Assembly: GCA_027490155.1 (NCBI GenBank)
Contig: JAIXYP010000069.1
Location: 186,001 to 250,000 of the forward strand
Direction: 5' to 3'
DNA from: Cytophagaceae bacterium
Lineage (GTDB): Bacteria > Bacteroidota > Bacteroidia > Cytophagales > Flexibacteraceae
Length of the DNA stretch: 64,000 nucleotides
Made by a program: the position numbers and the translations under genes. Every line of letters starts with the position of its first letter. The stretch's first letter is position 1. Of the stretch, positions 63,106-64,000 are shown piece by piece. Below the pieces are notes generated by a model, which saw only the letters and a program-made list of their open reading frames with translations, was not told the DNA's origin and searched no databases.

Positions 63106-63450
63106 ATGTCAACGCACCTAGACGATCACCTTTCGTCGCACCTTAGCAGCTCAGCAGCCGTCATAAAAACCGAAAGTCATGACCTAACCCTCAATCCGCC
63201 TGCTGGCTGGGAGTTCCATTCGGTAGGTAAAAAGTCGGAGCTGCGGAGGCACTTTGCCTTCAAGGACTTTAGCGAGGCTTTTGGTGTGATCGCGCGGATT
63301 GCTCTATTGGCCGAGGCTGCACAACATCACCCATTCTGGACCAATGTCTATAATCAGTTAGATATCAGCCTTAGCACCCATGACGAAGGTGACATTGTAA
63401 CCGTCAAGGATATCGAATTGGCAGAGGCGATTAATGGGGTGGTGGGGTAG
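63106..63450 (+). CDS. phhB: 4a-hydroxytetrahydrobiopterin dehydratase (pterin carbinolamine dehydratase)
   Basis: The 114-residue protein has the PCD signature: AEAAQHHPFWTNVYNQLDI (H74-H75-P76) and SLSTHDEGDIVTVKDIELAE (T91-H92-D93). The helix-strand order and length match the family (about 95-115). It recycles the pterin cofactor by dehydrating 4a-hydroxytetrahydropterin. No phenylalanine hydroxylase gene is in this window. The first 20 residues are not conserved and the true start may be a little downstream. Confidence 0.9.
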   Translation: MSTHLDDHLSSHLSSSAAVIKTESHDLTLNPPAGWEFHSVGKKSELRRHFAFKDFSEAFGVIARIALLAEAAQHHPFWTNVYNQLDISLSTHDEGDIVTVKDIELAEAINGVVG

Positions 63451-63519
63451 GCCCAAAAAACCAAACAACCCCTATCCATAAGAACAGGGGTTGATAAGTA
63501 CGATTTATATAAGATTAGA

Positions 63520-64000
63520 CTATTCAGTCCAGACGGCTACTTGCCCCGGCGCTACGGTGCGGCTGCCAAAATGGAACTTGGCATTGGGACCTGGGTTGGC
63601 ATCTTGGTCTTCGCTGGTGTAGTTGACGGCGACCCAGAAACCATCACGCCACTCTTTAAAGAAGTAGGGCTTGAGGTTTTCGGCTTTGATGTTGCGCTCG
63701 GCATAGACTTTTTGCAGCACTGCTAGCTCAAGCTCGCCATCGTCAGAGTCGGTACCGTTGTAGGTAACACTGCCCTTGCCCACTTTGCGATGGATGACCC
63801 CAGCTTTGCCAGCATAGAATTGGCTGGTATGCTGCCCCCAAACTTGCGCAGGGCTGCCATAGGTCGGTTTGGTATGTGGACTCAAGATCTCGCCCCAATT
63901 GTTCCAGTTGAAGTCCTTGCCAGCGAATGCAAGAGTACTTGTGGCATTGTTAGGCAATTGATCATAATAGTCAAGGTTGGCACCGATAAGGTTGCGCAGC
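63520..64000 (-). CDS. Beta-galactosidase-like protein (GH42-like), C-terminal part, runs off window end
   Basis: The reverse frame is open from the stop at 63520 to the window end; the segment upstream of 63957 continues as LRNLIGANLDYYDQL, so the 5' part of the gene is outside. The 160 visible residues include SPAQVWGQHTSQFYAGKAGV, GKGSVTYNGTDSDDGELELA and EWRDGFWVAVNYTSEDQDAN, which I associate with the C-terminal region of GH42-like beta-galactosidases of Bacteroidota. The catalytic domain is not in the window, so the assignment is moderate. Confidence 0.6.
   Translation of the reverse strand, partial: LRNLIGANLDYYDQLPNNATSTLAFAGKDFNWNNWGEILSPHTKPTYGSPAQVWGQHTSQFYAGKAGVIHRKVGKGSVTYNGTDSDDGELELAVLQKVYAERNIKAENLKPYFFKEWRDGFWVAVNYTSEDQDANPGPNAKFHFGSRTVAPGQVAVWTE

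Noticed and set aside
1-64000. CRISPR arrays, tRNA or rRNA genes, insertion sequences and prophage
   Set aside because: No regularly spaced repeats, cloverleaf-like sequences, transposase or phage structural genes were recognised in reading the window.

Overview
The window is a chromosomal segment of a Bacteroidota bacterium with mid-range GC; the class cannot be settled from sequence alone. The evidence is: secreted proteins ending in type IX secretion (T9SS) sorting domains; promoters of the Bacteroidota form TTTG-N18/19-TAnnTTTG; very few Shine-Dalgarno sequences; Bacteroidota families such as the GlmU-like nucleotidyltransferase, DUF4293 and DUF3108; and a ribosomal protein cluster in the usual order. 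No tRNA, rRNA, CRISPR array, insertion sequence or prophage was recognised.

Layout. 1-5.0 kb: a sugar nucleotidyltransferase cut by the window edge, a Wzz-like chain-length protein, a family 2 glycosyltransferase, a sugar phosphate isomerase and a polytopic membrane protein. 5.0-12.7 kb: housekeeping genes (TIGR01777 epimerase, radA, a response regulator, dtd, a polyprenyl synthetase, an acyltransferase) plus one T9SS cargo protein. 12.8-17.9 kb: redox and sugar-acid catabolism (Old Yellow Enzyme, NADP-dependent aldehyde dehydrogenase, altronate dehydratase). 18.3-24.9 kb: a small exported protein directly followed by a 1777-residue T9SS surface protein, then another small secreted protein. 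25.4-32.8 kb: a complete tripartite RND efflux locus (TetR regulator, TolC, adaptor, pump) with a well-formed promoter and candidate operators. 33.1-36.1 kb: a lipoprotein, then a low-GC accessory patch with a HipB-like gene interrupted by an amber codon and an orphan P-loop NTPase. 36.1-49.1 kb: formiminotransferase-cyclodeaminase, chorismate synthase, a very large TPR-CHAT protease-like lipoprotein, a thioredoxin-like protein, an O-antigen ligase and two DUF proteins. 49.3-56.2 kb: fourteen ribosomal protein genes from rplC to rpsN behind a strong promoter, closed by an intrinsic terminator. 56.4-64 kb: a GDPD-like protein, a HAD phosphatase, an NlpC/P60 peptidase, prfB with its programmed frameshift, a T9SS subtilisin-like protease, a pterin dehydratase and the 3' end of a beta-galactosidase-like gene.

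Points of interest: the ribosomal cluster is detached from rpsJ upstream and from rpsH-rplF-rplR-rpsE downstream; ribosomal protein S3 carries a 68-residue Gly/Arg-rich tail; prfB keeps the autoregulatory +1 frameshift; the TetR promoter is flanked by repeated GGAAAC half-sites; the TPR-CHAT protein and the orphan NTPase are the best candidates for little-described biology. I did not find a clearly new multi-gene system. Function calls rest on motif recognition by eye; no database search was possible.
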